Part shown: piece by piece, positions 40,113-48,330 of the stretch | How positions within the stretch are numbered: position 1 is the stretch's first letter | Layout of the letters: every line of letters starts with the position of its first letter | Assembly (NCBI GenBank): GCA_964415045.1 | Contig: CAYPZL010000007.1 | Span: forward strand, 5,071 to 69,070 | Length of the DNA: 64,000 nucleotides | Source: CAYPZL01 sp964415045 | GTDB lineage: Bacteria > Planctomycetota > Phycisphaerae > Sedimentisphaerales > Anaerobacaceae | Reading direction: 5' to 3' | Made by a program: the position numbers and the translations under genes | The notes under the pieces: generated by a model | Database searches by the model: none | What the model saw: only the letters and a program-made list of their open reading frames with translations | Told to the model about the DNA's origin: nothing

Positions 40113-41387
40113 TCAGAACTTGTATTTGAACGCTGCTTGCACGCGGAAATCATCGGCATCGCCGTCGCCGCGGTAGTCCGTCCGCCAATGGGAAAGCTCC
40201 AGACCCACGTCCGCATGCTTGTTTACGGCATAAATGGCGTTTCCGAAGATCGACCGATTCAGCGTCCGCTGGCCGACATTGACATCGCCGGCATCGACAT
40301 CGTCAATACCGATGCCCGTGTTGAAACTCCATTTGTCCCACGGACCCAATGCCAGTGCGACCCAACCGCCTTTACTGGCGATTTCTTTGCCCGTAGTCGG
40401 GTTGACTCCCTGCGCTATACCGCCCAGGTAGGCATTGAGATTCTCGCCGGTGAAGAGTTCCGCCTTCAAAGTCATCTTCTCGCAGAGGGGCTGGAGAACG
40501 TCGAGGTTCAACGACCATGTGTCCGCCTCGTCGGCGGGCAGGTTGTCGTAATCTTCTTCTCCCCAGTGCCCGGAGAGACCCACCGTGGTGGGTGCGGGGC
40601 CGAACCAGGAGAAGGTCAGGCCGGCACGACCCTGCAACGTGGGGAACCCGGCGTCTTCGCCAGGCTCGTCGGCGAGATCGTCATCGCCGATGGTCCGGGC
40701 GATGGCTCCCTGGAGCTTCAATTCACTGCCTGAGGACAGGGTCAGGTCCTTCGTCAAACGAATCTGAGGCCGTCGATAACCGATGTTACCTGCGTCCCAT
40801 AGCACAGTGTAATTGATGGTGGACGGATTCAGGGGGGAGACGACATCGCACGTCTGTCCGGCCAGCAGGCTCCAGTTGGAATCGGGCCAGACCATTTGCA
40901 TATATGCATGGCGCATTTGAATCTTGGCTTTGTTCTCGTCCGCAGGGCTGCCATAGAAGTCAAATTCCACGCGGCCGCTCGCTTCCATGCCTCCGTCCGT
41001 GGGGCCGTTGATGAGAAAGCCGAGCCGTGTCTCATTTGCCGTCAAGCTGAACTCGTCGTCATCGTCCTTGGCCGCTTCGTTTTCGGCCCAGACGACGAAA
41101 TTGCCATTGTTCGTCCGCGAGTCGTCGTACGCGGCGTCGGCCTTGATATACCCGTAGAATTGGATGTCGAGGCTCGACCACAGCGGCGTTTTGCCCGGGG
41201 CTGTGCCGGACGGTTGATCCTCCTGCCCCACGCGGGCCGAGAGGTCCTGGACCTGTTTCTCCAGATTCTCGACACGGTCTTGCAGAGCGGCGTTTTCCCG
41301 CGCTAAATCGGCGTTGCTCTGAGCCCAGCAGGAACTGCCGATTGCCGTCAGGACTACAAAAACTGCCCACACCTTCATTCTTGTCAT
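40113..41387 (-). CDS. Outer membrane porin with N-terminal coiled coil
   Basis: 424 residues. Signal peptide VWAVFVVLTAIGSSCWAQ, then a coiled coil (NADLARENAALQDRVENLEKQVQDL), a pattern shared with DcaP-like and other trimeric porins whose coiled coil trimerises or contacts the wall. The rest is alternating beta-strand, opening LDIQFYGYIKADAAYDDSR and ending VQAAFKYKF with a terminal Phe, the usual BAM signal. ATG at 41387 is chosen for the GGAG six bases upstream; earlier in-frame ATGs exist. Upstream of acs on the same strand, so it may admit acetate or other small acids. Confidence 0.82.
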   Translation of the reverse strand: MTRMKVWAVFVVLTAIGSSCWAQSNADLARENAALQDRVENLEKQVQDLSARVGQEDQPSGTAPGKTPLWSSLDIQFYGYIKADAAYDDSRTNNGNFVVWAENEAAKDDDDEFSLTANETRLGFLINGPTDGGMEASGRVEFDFYGSPADENKAKIQMRHAYMQMVWPDSNWSLLAGQTCDVVSPLNPSTINYTVLWDAGNIGYRRPQIRLTKDLTLSSGSELKLQGAIARTIGDDDLADEPGEDAGFPTLQGRAGLTFSWFGPAPTTVGLSGHWGEEDYDNLPADEADTWSLNLDVLQPLCEKMTLKAELFTGENLNAYLGGIAQGVNPTTGKEIASKGGWVALALGPWDKWSFNTGIGIDDVDAGDVNVGQRTLNRSIFGNAIYAVNKHADVGLELSHWRTDYRGDGDADDFRVQAAFKYKF

Positions 41388-41920
41388 ACCAATCTCCATT
41401 ACAACTTCCATTAACCTATTGCGTGAACGTTCGCATGACTTCGGTATTGGCTCTCCCTCGGGTGCAAAACAAACGAGGGTCATTGCATGGCATATTCTCG
41501 TTGTCAGGGGCTTCCTGCGGAGTCTGTCCCGGATGGGAGCCTGCTTGCATCTTCAGTCATCCATTACAGCAAGAAACTGTACGCATTATACGTGCAGCCC
41601 AAGTGTCGTCAAGAAATCAGGAGAGAATTGTCATTGGGCCGATCCCGGACAGAGGCGCAGGAGGGCCGGGGTGTGGGGTGTTCACCGGTCGTCCTGCCGT
41701 GCCGTGGTGGCTCTGGCGCGCCGGCGCATGTTGTGACATTTGCAGAGGGGAAGCTGCTGGACATGTCTTGTTGTGTTCCATTTTGCCCGTTACGCGCAAA
41801 TCGCGTCGATCTACTTTTCCTGCGCTGCCCAAAGTGTTGGGCCTGTACGTTGGCTCGGCCGATCCTGGTGTTGTCGGACCCACCGTTGTGGCGCAGGTGT
41901 CGTTGCCTGAAATTCTCGCC
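41388..41920. other. 533-bp gap: porin promoter region, no gene seen
   Basis: No frame here resembles a protein and no tRNA or riboswitch fold was recognised. On the minus strand it holds the predicted porin promoter, implying a leader of about 190 nt. The remainder, next to the receiver gene, shows no clear terminator or repeat. Confidence 0.6.
41585..41612 (-). promoter_or_regulatory. Predicted promoter of the porin gene
   Basis: On the minus strand TTGACG (41612-41607), 16-bp spacer, perfect TATAAT (41590-41585). Predicted start near 41578. Confidence 0.6.
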
Positions 41921-42382
41921 TTACGGAACCGCGGCGGTTTCCCGTTCCGCCCTTTTGTCGGCTTCGCATGGGCTGGGCAGCTCGCTGAGGGTCCAGTAGA
42001 GGTCGATGGTCTGGATGGCCGCCACGAACTTGAGATAGTCCACCGGCTTGACGATGTACCCGGCAACGCTGCGGCGAAAACTTTCCGTCACGTCACGCTC
42101 TTCGTTCGAGGTGGTAAGCACGACAACCGGGATCCGCTTGAGGGTCCGGTTTTCCTTGACGACTTCAAGGAACTCCGTGCCGTTCATCTTGGGCATGTTC
42201 AGATCGAGCAGAATGACACAGGGCATCTCGCTGTCCGGCCCGGTCAGGTAGTCCAGTGCCTCCTCCCCGTTTTGCACGTGGATCAGCCGGTTTCCGATCT
42301 TCAGGTCCCGGAACGCTCTCTGCACCGTCATGGCATCGATCGTGTCGTCTTCAACAAGCAGTACCGGTTTGGAGTTTCTCAT
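41921..42382 (-). CDS. Single-domain response regulator (CheY/Rcp1-like)
   Basis: 153 residues, receiver domain only. Acidic pocket Asp12-Asp13 in LLVEDDTIDA, phosphoacceptor Asp60 in VILLDLNMP, switch Thr in VVVLTTSNEER, Lys112 in YIVKPVD. The length and the PVVVLTTS...YWTLSELP ending resemble Rcp1-type regulators paired with phytochrome-like kinases. No output domain, so it acts by protein contact or phosphorelay. Its start overlaps the kinase gene's end by 32 bp, implying translational coupling. Confidence 0.92.
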   Translation of the reverse strand: MRNSKPVLLVEDDTIDAMTVQRAFRDLKIGNRLIHVQNGEEALDYLTGPDSEMPCVILLDLNMPKMNGTEFLEVVKENRTLKRIPVVVLTTSNEERDVTESFRRSVAGYIVKPVDYLKFVAAIQTIDLYWTLSELPSPCEADKRAERETAAVP

Positions 42383-43880
42383 GCTGTGTTTCCTTTTGTT
42401 CTTGGGGAAGGGTGAAGAAGAACGTGCTTCCGGCGCCGGGTCGCGACTCGACCCAGATCTTCCCGCCGTAGATTTCGACGATTTTTTTGACCAGGGTAAG
42501 CCCGATCCCGGTACTCTCGTAGGAGTCGGACGGCTGGAGCGTTTGGAACATGCGGAAGATTCTCTGGTGATGCTTTTCGTCGATGCCCGGCCCGTTGTCG
42601 GCGACGCTGAACGTCCAATACCCCTGCCGGGAGTGACAACCGATGACGATTCGTCCGTCCGGCTTGTCCATGAATTTGACGGCGTTGCTCAGCAGGTTCT
42701 GGAAAACCTGCACAATGCGGGTGCGCTCCAGTGTCAGCGTGGGCAGGGCGTCACGCACTTCGATCCGAATCGTGTCCGGGGGGGCGGTCAGTTCGATGGC
42801 TTCCGCGACCGCGTCGGTTGCGTCGAAGGTGACTGTCTCCTCTTTGCTGCGGCCGGCGCGGGAGTATTGCAGGATGCCCTCGATCAGCGCGTGCATCCGG
42901 TCCACCTGCGAGACAAGGAGATGAAAATTCTCTGATTGCTCCGCCGCCAGCTTTTCGCTGCAGTCGGACGTGATCCATTCCACGAGCGACTTGATGTGGC
43001 GCAGGGGCGCCTTCAGGTCATGCGACACAACGTAGGCGAAATCGTCCAGTTCCTTGTTGACCTGTTCGAGCCTGGCATACGCAGCCCTGAGTTCGGTCAC
43101 CCGCTTGTGTTCAATTTGTCCGGAGACGGCCTGTGCCGCCAGCCTCCTCTCTCGGGTGGCGAGTTGTCGGTACGCGGCATCCAGTGCATCCAGCGTTTCC
43201 TCCAAACAGGCTATTTCGTTATCACTGTCGGCAGGTGTGTTCTCGAACATGCAAGGCGCACAAGCGCCGCGTGCCTTTTGCAGCAGGCGCCGCATCGGCA
43301 GCCGAAACGTTTGCCGCAGGAGCAGTCCGGCGAACAACCACGTGAGGCCGAGGCTTGCCAGCACACTGGTTGCTACGGTCGCTCGGCTCGCCGCCAGGGT
43401 ACGCCGGGCGGGATCGAGAGAAAGAGCAATTGTCAGAGTGCCCTCGGCGAGCCGGTCGGATGGGACTGCCCCGGCATGCGAGCCGGCGCGGGATTCGTCC
43501 AGGGGCAAACGAAACGTGTATTGTCTTGCCGGGCCTGGATGTGGGCTTTCTTCCCGGAACTTCACGTTGCCCTTGCTGTCCTTGATCTCGCAGAGGAGAA
43601 CGTCCTTCTGCATCCGCAGGGATTTGCCGATTCTGTTGGCCGTCTGCGCTACGTCGCCTTTTTGGCAAGCCGTTCCGGCAGTGGCGATTTGAGCCATCGT
43701 TCGCGCCCGCTCATCAGATTGCCTGTAGAGGGTCTGTTTCTCATGGGCCAGCAGGCTCAGCCCCAGGCTCAATTGCAGAACCACAACCAGCGCGGTCAGG
43801 CCGAGAACGGCCCTTTGCACGGTGCTCAGTTTTGTCCATCGCCAGCTTGGCAACTGCGGTCCTCCATCTTCGTGTTGCAT
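42351..43880 (-). CDS. Membrane sensor histidine kinase
   Basis: 509 residues from ATG at 43880, which has AGGA just upstream; an ATG 18 bp earlier is possible. Two membrane segments (about 22-45 and 163-187) enclose a periplasmic sensor of about 115 residues. A HAMP-like linker and coiled coil follow, then the HisKA motif YVVSHDLKAPLRHI (His about 284), N-box NLLSNAVKF, G1 DNGPGI and G2 STGIGLTLVKKI. The H-box style and the Rcp1-like partner resemble bacteriophytochrome-type kinases, but no PAS/GAF/PHY domain is present. The signal is unknown; its proximity to the porin-acs operon suggests carbon sensing. Confidence 0.9.
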   Translation of the reverse strand: MQHEDGGPQLPSWRWTKLSTVQRAVLGLTALVVVLQLSLGLSLLAHEKQTLYRQSDERARTMAQIATAGTACQKGDVAQTANRIGKSLRMQKDVLLCEIKDSKGNVKFREESPHPGPARQYTFRLPLDESRAGSHAGAVPSDRLAEGTLTIALSLDPARRTLAASRATVATSVLASLGLTWLFAGLLLRQTFRLPMRRLLQKARGACAPCMFENTPADSDNEIACLEETLDALDAAYRQLATRERRLAAQAVSGQIEHKRVTELRAAYARLEQVNKELDDFAYVVSHDLKAPLRHIKSLVEWITSDCSEKLAAEQSENFHLLVSQVDRMHALIEGILQYSRAGRSKEETVTFDATDAVAEAIELTAPPDTIRIEVRDALPTLTLERTRIVQVFQNLLSNAVKFMDKPDGRIVIGCHSRQGYWTFSVADNGPGIDEKHHQRIFRMFQTLQPSDSYESTGIGLTLVKKIVEIYGGKIWVESRPGAGSTFFFTLPQEQKETQHEKLQTGTAC

Positions 43881-44341
43881 GTGTCCTGTGGATTCCATCG
43901 GCTGGGGGCCGCCCCGACGTCATTCATAGATGTTCGTGTCGGCCCCAGGCGCGTCACGGGATGTATCGGCAGATGGGCAAGCCCATTCCACACTGTGTCG
44001 CGGGGAATCGGGGTTTGGGGTTTCATAAGGCCCGTTGCGGGCCTGGTTGAGCGGACTGCCGGACCGTCGCGAGAGTCTTCGTTGACATCACTGCCTTGCA
44101 TTGCAGCAACGGCCCCGCGACCGACGGTGGTGGGGAAGCTCATGGTCCTCGGGTGCCGGACTGTCTCATTCAGAAGGCAGGCAGGCCTCTTTCGCGGGTT
44201 CTTTTCGGACGTCCCGTCGCGTCAAGCCGACGTCGAGAGCATGGCCGAGAGCCTCCGCAGCTCGTCGGCCAGTGCGCGGTTCGACGATTCGCGCCTGGCC
44301 GTGCGGGGACGGCCTGGACACCTTCATCGGCTACGATCTCG
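43881..44341. other. 461-bp gap between the kinase and radical SAM genes, no gene seen
   Basis: Both flanking genes are read leftward, so this holds the kinase's upstream region. Short open frames here have no recognisable protein pattern. No convincing terminator, promoter or RNA fold was seen. Confidence 0.5.
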
Positions 44342-46138
44342 CTATTGCCGCCGGAGGTTTTCTTGTGTGTTTGCCAGGTGGGTCAGGAGGTAGTCTTTAT
44401 CGGGACCTCCAAGGTGCTCCCAGGGGAGGATCTGGTCGGGATCGAAGCCTTGTCGGGCGCGACCTTTGAGATCGAGTCCGCAGGCGGCGAACGCGTCGCG
44501 CCACGTCTCATAATGGAAGCACTCGTCCCACAGATCGAAGCGGGCGCCCGCTCGCCAGGCGGCCTCGATCGCATCGGCGCAGCGTCGGTCGCCCCGGCCG
44601 ATGGCCGATTCGAGAATGCTGCGCCGGATGTTGTGAAATTTGAACTGCAGGTACCGGGCGCGCCGCCGCTGTTTTTCTTCGAGGATCAACTGTTTCGCCT
44701 GCTCGAAGTACTCCTCGGTTCGCTGCGGCATCCAGCCGAACGGCGTGTGGGCTTTCGGGACGAGCCAGCTTACCGCGACGTTGATCTGGGCCGTTTGGCC
44801 GTCCACGTCTTTGCGCCGCTTCGCCAGCCGCTGTGAGAGATCGACGATGGCCCTGACGTCGTCGAGCGTTTCGCCCGGCAGACCGACCATGAAATACAGC
44901 TTGATCTTCTGCCAGCCCGCCCGGTAGGCCGCTTCGACGGCCGCGAAGAGGTCGCTGTCCTTGAGCGGTTTGTTGATGATCTGCCGCAATCGCTCGCTGG
45001 CCGCCTCCACCGCGATGGTGAGCCCGCCTTTTCGCACCGAGGTCAGCAGACGGGGCAGCAGCTTCAACTGCTGGTCCACCCGCAGACTGGGGACGGAGAG
45101 GCCGACGTGCTTGTCTTCGAAGTAGCCCTGCAGCCTGGCGATGAGGTCTTCCAGGTAGGGATAGTCGGCGCTGGAGAGACTCAGCAGGCTGACCGTGTCG
45201 AACCCGGTCGCGTGGTACGAGTCCCTGGCCAGATCGAGCACCTTTTCGGCGCTGCGAGCACGGATGGGCCGCCGGCAGAAGCTGGCCTGGCAGAAGCGGC
45301 ACCGTCCCGGGCAGCCCCGCATGATCTCAATGCTGACGCGTTCGTGGACCGCCTGAACGAAGGGCACGATCGGTTGGGTGGGCACCGGCGCGTTTTCGAA
45401 ATCCTGCACCACGGCGTTGCTGAACTTCGTCGGCAGCTCGGGCCGGGTCGCCCGAAAGGACGTTACGCGCGGGCCGTCGTAGTCGAATTCATAGAACCGG
45501 GGCACGTAGGCCCATTCGAATTGCCGGGCGGCCTGAAGCAAGGTTTGTTCCCTGTTCTGGCCCGCCTTTTTCGCCTCGCAGAGCAGTTGGGCCAGTTCTC
45601 CCACGGCCTGCTCGCCTTCACCCAGGACGAACAGGTCGACGAACGGCGCCATCGGCTCGCAGCAGTTGGCCATGCCGCCGCCGGCCACGATCAGAGGGGC
45701 GCTCTCGTCGCGCCGGTCCCGCCGGACCGCGATCCCGCCCATGTCGAGCATATTCAGGACGTTCGTATAGCAAAGCTCGTTCGTCAGGCTGAAAGCCACC
45801 ACATCGAAACTGCGCAGGGCCGCTTTCGATTCCAGGCTGAACAGAGGGATACGCTTGCTGCGCAGAACGTCTTCGGCGTCGGTCCACGGGGCGAACACGC
45901 GCTCGGCGGCCACGCGATCCAGTCCGTTGAGGATGTGATAGAGGATCGCCAGGCCCGTGTTGGACATGCCGACCTCGTAGACGTCGGGGAAGCATAGGGC
46001 TACGGTCAGCTCGCAGGCGCCGAGGTCCTTCCTAACCTGGTTGATTTCGCCTCCGATGTAGCGCGCGGGCCGGCGCACGAAGGGCAGGAACTCCCGCTCG
46101 ATACGTTCGGCCAATAATTCTATTCTTTCGTCACTCAT
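44342..46138 (-). CDS. B12-binding-type radical SAM protein (TIGR03960-like)
   Basis: 598 residues from ATG at 46138. The N-terminal half (about 40-190) resembles a cobalamin-binding fold with VALCFPDVYEVGMSNTGLAILYHILN and AGGGMANCCEPMAPFVDLFVLGEGE. The radical SAM core follows with CPGRCRFCQAS (about 282-292, CxxxCxxC for the 4Fe-4S cluster) and KLYFMVGLPGETLDDV. The pattern matches an uncharacterised family often fused or next to a DUF2344 protein; no such partner is here. A TATAAT ends 6 nt before the ATG. The frame stays open far upstream, but that part is the antisense of apbE. Confidence 0.88.
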   Translation of the reverse strand: MSDERIELLAERIEREFLPFVRRPARYIGGEINQVRKDLGACELTVALCFPDVYEVGMSNTGLAILYHILNGLDRVAAERVFAPWTDAEDVLRSKRIPLFSLESKAALRSFDVVAFSLTNELCYTNVLNMLDMGGIAVRRDRRDESAPLIVAGGGMANCCEPMAPFVDLFVLGEGEQAVGELAQLLCEAKKAGQNREQTLLQAARQFEWAYVPRFYEFDYDGPRVTSFRATRPELPTKFSNAVVQDFENAPVPTQPIVPFVQAVHERVSIEIMRGCPGRCRFCQASFCRRPIRARSAEKVLDLARDSYHATGFDTVSLLSLSSADYPYLEDLIARLQGYFEDKHVGLSVPSLRVDQQLKLLPRLLTSVRKGGLTIAVEAASERLRQIINKPLKDSDLFAAVEAAYRAGWQKIKLYFMVGLPGETLDDVRAIVDLSQRLAKRRKDVDGQTAQINVAVSWLVPKAHTPFGWMPQRTEEYFEQAKQLILEEKQRRRARYLQFKFHNIRRSILESAIGRGDRRCADAIEAAWRAGARFDLWDECFHYETWRDAFAACGLDLKGRARQGFDPDQILPWEHLGGPDKDYLLTHLANTQENLRRQ

Positions 46139-46144
46139 GGAGCT

Positions 46145-46150
46145 ATTATA
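46145..46150 (-). promoter_or_regulatory. Perfect -10 box 6 nt before the radical SAM start codon
   Basis: Minus-strand TATAAT at 46150-46145, then AGCTCC, then ATG. Initiation at the normal distance would fall on the start codon. The -35 region is weak. Confidence 0.55.
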
Positions 46151-46210
46151 CCGTTCGATGCCGAATATTGAAGTGGTTGCAGTCGCAGCCGCAAAAGTGA
46201 TGAGGAACAG

Positions 46211-47254
46211 GTGAAAAACAGGATTGGCTTCATTGTGATAGCAGCCGTCGTCGGCTTCCTCCTGGTTCTGCTGTACGTTGATGCCGCGACGCGCGCTCCG
46301 GTCAAGGTTGACAGCGGGTACCGCGTGATCATGGGGACGTTCTCGCGCGTGGTGGTCGTGGCCCGCAGCGAGAAGGCCGGCCGGGCCTGCATTGCCGCGG
46401 CGTTCAAGGTCCAGCGCCGCATCGAATCGCTGATGAGCTATCATCGCCCGGATTCCGAGTTGAACAGGGTCAACCGCCATGCGGCAGAAAGACCGGTCCC
46501 CGTCAACCCGCTGACGTTCGAGGTATTGCAGCAGGCGGTTTATTTCAGCGAGCTTTCCGGCGGGGCGTTTGATGTGACGGTAGGGCCCCTGGTCGATTTG
46601 TGGCGCGCCGCCGGCGACGCCAACGAGCCTCCGAGCGAGGCGGCCCTGACCGAGGCCCGCCTCAGGGTCGGCTACGAGAAGCTGATCCTCGAACCGAAGG
46701 AAATGACGGTCCAGTTCGCCACCGAAGGCATGAGGATCGACCTCGGCGGGATCGCGAAAGGCTTCGCCATCGACAAGTCGGTCGAGGCAGTCCGGAAGGG
46801 CGGCGCCCTGGGCGGCATGGTCGATATCGGTGGCGACATCCGCTGCTTCGGCCGCCCGCCCGAAGGGCAGGAGCATTGGCGCATCGGTCTGCAGGACCCG
46901 ACCGAGGCCACCGAAGACCTGATCACGGGCGAACCTCTGTTGATCCTGCAACTGTCGGACGCGGCTGTGACCACCAGCGGCGACTACCGCCGCTACACGA
47001 CCGTCGCCGGCCGGAAGCAGAGCCACATCATGGACGCCCAAACCGGCAGGGGAGCCAACCAGCTCGTCAGCGTCACGGTCATCGCTCCCAACGCCACCAC
47101 GGCCGACGCCCTGGCCACCGCCGTCAGCGTCCTCGGCCCCCAAAAGGGGCTGGCCCTCATCGAAACACTCCCCGCTGTCGAAACCATTCTCCTGCCGGCG
47201 GGCGAAGACGCCGGTCCCATCCTCAGCCAGGGGGCCGCGGCCTACGTCAAATAG
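46211..47254 (+). CDS. apbE: FAD:protein FMN transferase (ApbE)
   Basis: 347 residues from GTG with GAGGAACAG upstream. An N-terminal membrane anchor (IGFIVIAAVVGFLLVLLYV) exposes the enzyme to the periplasm. Motifs: VIMGTFSRVVVVA, LMSYHRPDSELNRVNR, FDVTVGPLVDLW, MRIDLGGIAKGFAIDKSVE and VTTSGDYRRYTTVAGRKQSHIMDAQTGRG. It transfers FMN from FAD onto Thr of partner proteins such as NqrB/C or RnfD/G, none of which is in the window. Divergent from the radical SAM gene. Confidence 0.93.
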   Translation: MKNRIGFIVIAAVVGFLLVLLYVDAATRAPVKVDSGYRVIMGTFSRVVVVARSEKAGRACIAAAFKVQRRIESLMSYHRPDSELNRVNRHAAERPVPVNPLTFEVLQQAVYFSELSGGAFDVTVGPLVDLWRAAGDANEPPSEAALTEARLRVGYEKLILEPKEMTVQFATEGMRIDLGGIAKGFAIDKSVEAVRKGGALGGMVDIGGDIRCFGRPPEGQEHWRIGLQDPTEATEDLITGEPLLILQLSDAAVTTSGDYRRYTTVAGRKQSHIMDAQTGRGANQLVSVTVIAPNATTADALATAVSVLGPQKGLALIETLPAVETILLPAGEDAGPILSQGAAAYVK

Positions 47255-47311
47255 CACCGCCGGAGCCGGCCGGTCCGCGCGGGAACGCCGCGACAGACGC
47301 TGGAGCCGCCG

Positions 47312-47361
47312 TTGCCAGCAACGGTCGGGCCCCATATAATGCGGTCACTTATGACCGTTTT
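47312..47361 (+). promoter_or_regulatory. Promoter-like sequence followed at once by a palindrome
   Basis: TTGCCA (47312-47317), 17-bp spacer, perfect TATAAT (47335-47340). The predicted start falls inside CGGTCA-CTTA-TGACCG (47342-47357), followed by TTTT. The palindrome could be an operator at the start site, or the apbE terminator. Confidence 0.45.
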
Positions 47362-47447
47362 CGTGCCGAATAGGGAAAGTCGGGGTAGTGGCAACTATGG
47401 GGGGGCCGGGTTTGCCATGTCCAACACGTAGCCGCTTTCGCCGGGAT

Positions 47448-47470
47448 GGGCAGGCACGGGGGCCTGTCCC
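47448..47470. repeat. REP-like hairpin element
   Basis: GGGCAGGC (47448-47455) and GCCTGTCCC (47462-47470) pair with one G-T wobble. It resembles GGCAGGC...GCCTGCCC palindromes that are dispersed in many genomes (from memory, not searched). Only one copy is visible here. Confidence 0.4.
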
Positions 47471-47722
47471 TGCGGGGATTCGGATGACACATCCATGCCA
47501 GGATGTTTTTACGCACATGAATCGAGCGGACTTTCAGGTGATCCATCCGATGGGGCTTGTTCGGCATCAGGGCGTTTCGAGGCCGGCAGGCGGCGGATTC
47601 ACCGGTTTTATCGAGGTCGCCGCCCGCGTCAAGCTGCGCTTCCACGAAGGACGTGTTATCGTCGGCAGCACTGTGCCTCTGGAGACAACCATCAGTGGTA
47701 TCGCCGCCGGACATGACATCAA

Positions 47723-48292
47723 TCAGTCGAGAATCAACTCCTCGAGCGGTCGCTTGGGGACGTGGTGGACGCCATCCTCGTCGCGCCAATACTTGATGTT
47801 CCCTTGCGGCCCGGCCTCCTCGATCACGACGGTTTCGCCCGCCTTGCCGAGGGCTACCACGAGTAGAATCTTGTACCGGTCCGGTACGTCCAGGGCGGCG
47901 CGAAGGGCTTTTCTGTCGATTGAGCCTATCATGCAGCCGGCCAGGTTTTTCTCGACGGCTCCCAACAGAATACTCTGGCCCGCGATCCCGTGGTCGCAGC
48001 CGAATGCGTCGCCGATTTCGGTATCGCAGAGGATGACGATGTAGGCGGCGGGGCGCTCGCCCTCGGCGGGGCCCGGCCAATCCTTCAGATATCCCGCCCA
48101 GGCGAGGTGAGGGAAGATTCGCGCGTTCTTCTCGGGCGTGCAGGAGAGAATGTATTTGAGAGGCTGCAAATTCGCCGCCGAGGGCGACAGCCGCGCCAGG
48201 TCCACGAGATTCTCCAGCGTGCCACGCTCGATGGTGAATTCCTCGTCGAACCGGCGACAGCTTCGGTTTCGCACGATCAGGTCGCGTATCAT
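47723..48292 (-). CDS. Nitroreductase family protein
   Basis: 189 residues. FMN-binding segments VRNRSCRRFDEEF (Arg triad), LARLSPSAANLQPLKYIL, and HGIAGQSILLGAVEKNLAGCMIGSI, then LLVVALGKAGE. Members use NAD(P)H and FMN to reduce nitro compounds, quinones or other acceptors; the real substrate is unknown. GGAG lies nine bases before the ATG. It starts 38 bp downstream of the GH116 gene on the same strand and may be the last gene of that operon. Confidence 0.9.
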   Translation of the reverse strand: MIRDLIVRNRSCRRFDEEFTIERGTLENLVDLARLSPSAANLQPLKYILSCTPEKNARIFPHLAWAGYLKDWPGPAEGERPAAYIVILCDTEIGDAFGCDHGIAGQSILLGAVEKNLAGCMIGSIDRKALRAALDVPDRYKILLVVALGKAGETVVIEEAGPQGNIKYWRDEDGVHHVPKRPLEELILD

Positions 48293-48330
48293 GGTCTGTC
48301 ACTCCATTCGAAGAGCCGCATCCTCAGCGT

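Larger units (their letters stand above)
47255..47722. other. 468-bp gap between apbE and nitroreductase
   Basis: Convergent gene ends. It contains a promoter-like sequence with a palindrome at its start site (47312-47361) and a REP-like hairpin (47448-47470). No frame here looks like a protein. Confidence 0.5.

Noticed and set aside
41342..42415. 357-codon plus-strand open frame over the porin-receiver gap
   Set aside because: Mostly antisense to the receiver gene and otherwise unlike any protein; the gap contains a porin promoter on the other strand.
44200..44341. Short minus-strand frame of about 50 codons after the radical SAM gene
   Set aside because: No ribosome site, low-complexity composition, no recognisable pattern.
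46139..47335. The radical SAM frame remains open for 399 more codons upstream
   Set aside because: This part is antisense to apbE and has no protein-like pattern; the SAM family start fits ATG at 46138.
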